Assembly: GCA_964023205.1 (NCBI GenBank) | Contig: OZ026833.1 | Location: 33,692,830 to 33,756,829, forward strand | DNA: 64,000 nucleotides | Origin: Lutraria lutraria | Lineage: Eukaryota > Mollusca > Bivalvia > Venerida > Mactridae | Direction of reading: 5' to 3' | Shown here: one piece after another, positions 58,499 to 64,000 of the stretch | Layout of the letters: every line of letters starts with the position of its first letter | How positions within the stretch are numbered: the first letter of the stretch is position 1 | The notes under the pieces: generated by a model | What the model was told of the DNA's origin: nothing | The model's database searches: none | Seen by the model: only the letters and a program-made list of their open reading frames with translations | Position numbers and translations under genes: made by a program

Positions 58499-58686
58499 TA
58501 CAGTAAAACCCGTCAAGACCGGACCACTTCCTGACTGGACAACAAAAAGACCGGTTTTCTAAGAAATCCGATTTTCACAGAGCATTTGGTGATTAAAAAA
58601 AATCCAAAAAATAGAGCTTCAAAAATTGTCTGATTTTCAGGGACTTCCGGTTTTCATGAAGTCCAGTTTTTACGGGTTTTACAGTA
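58499..58686. mobile_element. MITE with pogo/mariner-like ends (CAGTAAAACCCGT)
   Basis: TACAGTAAAACCCGT at 58499-58513 mirrors ACGGGTTTTACAGTA at 58671-58685 apart from one base, within TATA-rich flanks consistent with a TA target duplication. The interior contains complementary GACCGGTTTTC/ACTTCCGGTTTTC motifs. About 188 bp, non-coding. Confidence 0.65.
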
Positions 58687-58689
58687 TAT

Positions 58690-60150
58690 ATATTTATCTA
58701 AATCAGAAATATATTGTTTGGCTATGGCATGTGATTTGTCTGTACTGGTCTTGATAAAAAAATCTATAACACGCGTAGCAGGAAAAAATATCTAATAAGG
58801 GAAGTAATGGTTGTTTTGCTTCTACATTCAGCTAGTTACTGGATTACGTCCCTTGATTGAATTCGTGTTTTGACCGGTAACCATGGAGTCGATATAAACA
58901 ATCGTTCATGTTTATAAATAAATACAAATATATTAACGAATAAATGGAAGATTTTGTGCTGTTACTAACTTACAGGTAACCCGCCCTTTGGGTAAAAAGT
59001 CGTAAAATTGATTTTACTGCAGTGTAGTTGAATATTCACGGGCTTAAACAATTATTTTTATTCAATAACCTATACATGTTGTACCTGTATCCGAACGATC
59101 AGTTATTCGACAGACAACGCGGCCATTGAATGGTAACAAATTGTATCAGTCGATATTCAGGCGTGATCAACCGTCCCGAACGTTTATGCCGGTCGGCTGA
59201 GCCTTAATCCGTACCCAAACATAGCAGGGAATTAACCGTCTCGTTTAAACACGTTTGATTATTTAATTAAAGAAATATATATTACTGCAAACCGTGTATA
59301 CATGGATCCTCTATACGGCTAACAATGTTTGGTTCGATTTTCTATGTTAGAAGTACGATCTAGCAATAACTAGTTTGTCAATGTATGCAATTCGATAGTT
59401 TTAATTGAATTACCGCGATCATACTGGAAATTGTTTATGAAAATACATACACATTGAAGGACTTTAAACACGACGCCGGTGAGTTTATTATATTTGAATA
59501 TCGAAGTATCTATAATTAGGGGTTAATTTTTCTATAAGGGGCATAGTTCAAATAGTTTTTCTATCTGTTTTGTTATTGCAGTCAAAGTGATAAAATATTA
59601 TGATAAACGGCTATTTTGTCTTTTGAAGTGTCTAGTTTACATGTATATGTAAAAATTCACTCGAATGACATTTTTTATGCATTGAACTCGACATGATAAC
59701 TTCAAAAATCGGAGGATCATTTTATTCATTTAACGTTTAAAATTTACAAATATTGCTCAAGTAATTATTTGACCAAACATTGAAACAGAAATCACGTTAT
59801 GAAGGTTATATAAACTCACTTAATTTAACTTGTACAGGGAGATGGTGGGTCGTGAAAAGGGATCACATAATTATGAAGAATAGTCTTGTCTATAAAAAGG
59901 AGCATGTATAGGTTAAAGGTCACACAATTAGGGTAATGGAAAACTAAGCAATCAATAATCTAAAACATAAAACAAACATGAACTAATAGCTTACGTATAA
60001 TACGTAGTTCGTTTTTTCAAAATATCAAAACTTCTCTGGACTATTGAATATTGTTTCACAATCGATTTCAATTGAATGGAATTGACAAAACAAAACAATT
60101 GATGTTTCTATCGATTATCTGAACGTGTTCATTAAAGTGCAGTTTAACCT
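58690..60150. other. AT-rich intergenic DNA, no gene seen
   Basis: No exon with a recognisable protein, no tRNA and no clear element found. Confidence 0.4.
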
Positions 60151-60153
60151 AGA

Positions 60154-60372
60154 CCCGTCTACGTGGTCGAGTGGTTAAGGTCGTTGACTACAAAATACTG
60201 TAACCTCTCACTCGTGGATTCGAGCCCTGCTACCAACCATGTCTCTTTATGTGAGAAAGTAGGCAGATGCTTACGGAGGATAGGAGTCTAGTACTGGTTC
60301 TTCACAGGAACGATGGTTAGATGAACTGTCCGCCTCGTATGACTCTGACTGTGGAAAAGGGGCGTAAACCCA
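60154..60372 (+). mobile_element. Intact tRNA-derived SINE
   Basis: The head resembles a Ser-type tRNA gene: box A GTGGTCGAGTGGTTAAGG (about 60163-60180) and box B GGATTCGAGCCC (about 60217-60228), without an intact anticodon stem. The body contains GTCTCTTTATGTGAGAAAGT, AGTCTAGTACTGGTTCTTCA and AGGAACGATGGTTAG, ending AAAAGGGGCGTAAA. Transcription by RNA polymerase III is expected from the head. It matches both halves of the interrupted copy at 54.4-55.3 kb. Confidence 0.78.
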
Positions 60373-62590
60373 ACGAACCTCTCTGAAGGACCGTGTCGAT
60401 ACTAGGACCATGTCGATATTAAGGCCACTTTATTATAGCAACCACGTACGCTCGGATATGTTATTTCCCGAATACATTCATATCGATTTAGAAGCCACCT
60501 CAATGTTAAACAGTTTTTGGGTACCATAGGCGGTCTTAGCGTTGAGGTTTTACGTCAGACTCGGTGGAACCTTGATATTATAGTATCACCTTTTCCCCAA
60601 TGTTCAACGCGTGACTCGTGTGTGTTACATTTACATGTTCATAGTCAAGGTTAATTACGGTTTGTCCATGATTCACAAAATAAAATAAAAACACCCTTCA
60701 GTTGGACTAGTCATCCATGAAAGTATGATACTGATAAGCCCAAATAGGTTTGTCACATGTGAATGAGTTTCATGCATGTTTTCTAACAGTCGACGTCGCT
60801 GTTAAAAACGTTTCCATTTTTTCCAATTCAGTTTGTTTTTACGACCAAATTCTTCATTACCCATAAGCCACGGTGTAGCGTTTGTCTAAATTGTTAATTA
60901 TGTGTCATACAGATGTAAGTGGGTAAATAATATTGATCATGTCATTAGCGACTAAATTAATAACTTTACTTGATATATGAAGATATATTAGTATTCATCA
61001 GATTCTAGTGTCGATAAATTCTCATTTTACGCACGAAATTTGGCTCATGTAGCGCAAATCAATACATTATATATCATATTCGACAATATATGAAGTCATT
61101 TATTCAAATATCTTTACATGTTGATTCAATTATGAATATATATATTCATATACGTTTTACGTATAATACAAATGTAAAGACACTATTGGTTTGTGATCAC
61201 GTGACATCGTATGATCAATATGTTATGATTAGGCAGTCGATGTTATTGATCGATAACTTCCGTGTCATCCGATACATGTACATACAGAATGATCAAAACA
61301 GGGTATGACTAGCTTACGTGTTTTCAAGTTAAATGACCGGGCAATATGGACCGAAATACTGGGTTTTGATCCGGGATAATTGCACATAAACCGATTACAA
61401 TTTTGTTTAGGAATAAATTGTTTAACAAGCGTTTTGTAAGGTGAAAGAAAAACGGCCTAAATAAGAAATACCTCTAGTGTTATCGATCCTGTAAAAAGTA
61501 TGTACATGTAATAGAATTATGAAAGAACTAATTCACTTTAAGGAACCTGAGAACTATATAAGAGCACATAACTCTGCAAGTTCTTAAGAACACCGCTGTT
61601 CGAAATCATACTAAGTTTGCCACAGGCAATTGAATGATGTATGATCAAAATATGAGTTCTAAGCATGGATTTATAACCATGGACACAAGAATGCATGCAT
61701 ATTAAAAGAAATATCAGATTTTAAATACTGAGATTTGTTCCAAAGCTCAGATCGCAGGTTTTTTTTCTTCTATGGAAAATGTATCACTGTTTACTCATTT
61801 AAAAATATTTAGATCAATTTGTGCTGGACAAATTGTATGACGTCATTGTTTTCATAATTAACTTAGAAAATCATTAATGATAAATATGAAATTAGAGCTC
61901 AAGTTTTATGTACTTGTAAACTGTTGGCATATTGTTGATATAGATGTAGTCTAATATGCAATTTGTTAAACATGGCATACAATAACACCAAACAAGACAA
62001 CAACATGTATGAATATATGAAAAACCATGCCAAACAACATTATTTATCAAGGTCAACACAAAAAGAGTTAAAACAAATGTGACATCAGCATTTGTTATTT
62101 TAGAATGATGCAAGGTTAAGATTTATTCAGTTAGCACTATTCTTATTAAGTGTGTTGTCTGAAAATACATATATATATACCCGCTCCATTTCTTCTAACA
62201 TCGCTATTGTCGCATAGTCGTTTGAAGTTTAATATAGTTAGGAAATTTCTGTTTGAAAAAAATCGAATCGAATGAACCTGTAAATTGTTTGTATGTTTTG
62301 TAAATACTTCTCTTTGTTATCATTTACCATAACAATATACCAGTAGCACTCTTTCATATTTGAAAAACAGGGTAAATGTTACAATTGACAACAATGAAAC
62401 ATAAATAAGAAAGCTAATATACTAAGGGTGAAAATAGAATACCACTTGAAATGAATCTAGTTATGAATGATATTTTCATAGATACGACTACAGCGACTTT
62501 CGAGAATAACAAACTAAGCTAAAAATCACCCATACCTACCTACACCTACCCTAGTTTTCAGTACTAATCATGAAAACAGAAATAAACTTG
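60373..62590. other. Intergenic DNA, repeat fragments only
   Basis: 60380-60560 contains GGACC-TGTCGATA repeats and GCGGTCTTAGCGTTGAGG, which look like remnants of another TIR element. Elsewhere AT-rich with no gene seen. Confidence 0.4.
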
Positions 62591-62747
62591 TTAATGCCTT
62601 ATCCCAGCCTATAAGGATCATCTCGATTATAGCTCCTCGGGGTTGCTCTATACTTTAGATTGGGGAGCTGTATACGGGAAAATACATGTGCTCCCCGAGG
62701 AGCTATCAGATTCGAAAGGATCCCTATAGGGTGTGACAAGGCATAAC
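62591..62747. mobile_element. Foldback MITE, about 157 bp
   Basis: Nearly the whole element is an imperfect inverted repeat: TTAATGCCTTATCCCAGCCT at the left matches the complement of the right end (AGGGTGTGACAAGGCATAA), and ATAGCTCCTCGGGG (62629-62642) pairs exactly with CCCCGAGGAGCTAT (62692-62705). Non-coding. Confidence 0.7.
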
Positions 62748-64000
62748 AGTAGATTCCGTATTTAATTCAAAGTTCGGTTTATTGGTATGCATTAATAATA
62801 GGTGCAATATTGCGGCGTTGGCTATGTAGACATATGGCTTCAGTATCACGTGTTACAGTAAACTCGCGATAAATTCACCACGTGTATGAATTATTCATCA
62901 CAGTAGCAACATACTCGAAGCTGAGTCATTGATAAATAACCAGCCTCAAACATATTATGCCGACAGTTAAACACACTCCCGAGTACCAGTATGTTGTTAA
63001 GTGTATTGATTTACATACTTTTACTCTAAACATGCATGTACGTGTTTACACGTATGTTTATATATATTCATAAGTATGCAGCAGGAAAAATCATGTTTTC
63101 ATAAATATCCGGTGATAGGAATATATGAATTAATGATATAAAAACATGCAAAATCGTTGTAACGAGGATACAGTTCGAATAAAACATTAATTTGAGGACA
63201 TGTACGATTTGAATTCAAGGATATAGACTGGAATGTATATTACATGTTTAAGGTAATTTTGTATTTCTTGTTAACTATTATTCATTGTTATAATGATCGT
63301 ATGGGTAGATATGTTTGGACATTATAGGTTTTTTATTAGTTTTAATTTCAATTAATGCTTAGCCTTGCGCCCACGGTGATTGTGTGAATATTTTTGGATT
63401 CACTGTCGGTTTGATGCATTTATATGGGAAAATGGTTCGAGTTATTTTGAGATTGCCCTAAAATACTAATGAATGATATTCGGGTAATAAACTCACTGCA
63501 TGGTCAGATTTCTAGTATGACAGGATTTATATTAATCTATTGAATGCTGACAGAATCTAAGTACTAGATAGTTCAAGATATCCGGATTTTACATTTTATT
63601 TCCATCCGTCTCACTTTTCGTGTACAGCAAGACAAAATAATGCATATTATATCGTAAGGATTATTTTCTCTTTCTGTCAGCTACAGTAAAACACTTATAG
63701 GAACAAAAAGACACCAAGTCACGTACAATATTGTGAAGGTCTCATATAATCTAGTTGAAATATAACAAACATTACTGGACCTTAAAATGCGATATTAAAA
63801 GTCTTAAAGATGTTTTTCACGTGTATGTCTTTGTTATTTACAATATGTTTGTAACAAGATTCCTTGTACATATACAGTATATATAATTATACGTTAGTGC
63901 ATTTAATATACTGCGATTTTTTCGCCCGATTGGTATTTTTGCAATCACCATTGAGTCTCATCCGTTGGATAGATCTACACAATTATATTATTATCTATTA
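62748..64000. other. AT-rich terminal stretch, no gene seen
   Basis: No coding exon, RNA gene or well-bounded element recognised. Confidence 0.4.

Noticed and set aside
60154..60240. Functional tRNA-Ser gene
   Set aside because: Box A and box B are present, but the acceptor and anticodon stems do not pair and the sequence continues into a SINE body shared with the copy at 54.4-55.3 kb.
1..64000. CRISPR arrays, bacterial operons or integrated viral genomes
   Set aside because: No regularly spaced identical repeats with unique spacers, no prokaryotic gene organisation and no capsid, polymerase or envelope-like frames. The only reverse transcriptase belongs to the non-LTR element.

Overview
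The window looks like a stretch of an AT-rich invertebrate nuclear genome, most likely a bivalve mollusc. The grounds are spliced genes with GT-AG introns, very long repeat-filled intergenic DNA, frequent ACATGTA-type motifs, a tRNA-headed SINE, many TIR/MITE elements, a CR1/Jockey-like LINE and HEPN-STAND immune-type genes. No bacterial operon, CRISPR array or viral genome is present. Species cannot be named from the sequence alone.

Layout: (1) 1-330, minus strand: first coding exon of a PPM1K-like mitochondrial protein phosphatase that runs off the left edge. (2) 7.46-8.67 kb, minus strand: a class B (secretin-type) GPCR whose hormone-binding domain, seven helices and tail all sit in one exon. 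(3) 8.9-16.4 kb: an old dispersed repeat (partner at 34.8-36.9 kb) interrupted by a MITE and by a nearly full-length LINE. In that LINE, ORF1 and ORF2 are in the same frame, separated by a single TAG, and ORF2 has one further TGA just before the YADD motif. (4) 16.4-20.5 kb: a short-unit satellite array split by a 3.3-kb TIR element, which itself contains a 2.24-kb element with perfect 31-bp TIRs. (5) 21.1-29.7 kb, plus strand: the centrepiece, a four-exon gene (gene A) for a predicted 1626-residue protein: HEPN-like domain with an RNxxxH motif, coiled coil, NB-ARC STAND NTPase, TPRs, right-handed beta-helix, MYND zinc finger and an unrecognised C-terminal domain. (6) 29.7-44.8 kb: intergenic repeats, including a decayed pogo/Tigger-like transposon with HTH_psq and PHD-finger remnants. 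(7) 44.8-52.9 kb, plus strand: gene B, a tandem copy of gene A with the same exon structure and no frameshifts, but with two in-frame nonsense codons. (8) 52.9-64 kb: the duplicated 3' flank, a split SINE, several MITEs, a minisatellite and otherwise featureless AT-rich DNA.

Functional reading (inference): gene A has the modular plan of a STAND sensor, with effector (HEPN, possible RNase) at the N terminus, NTPase switch in the middle, and TPR plus beta-helix as the likely sensing part, which fits innate immunity. The locus is a segmental tandem duplication (about 20.9-34.6 kb against 44.6-56.7 kb) in which promoter, exons, introns and 3' flank were all copied. Later insertions in only one copy (intron-1 tandem repeat in A; a TIR element and a SINE in B) give a relative history of the locus.
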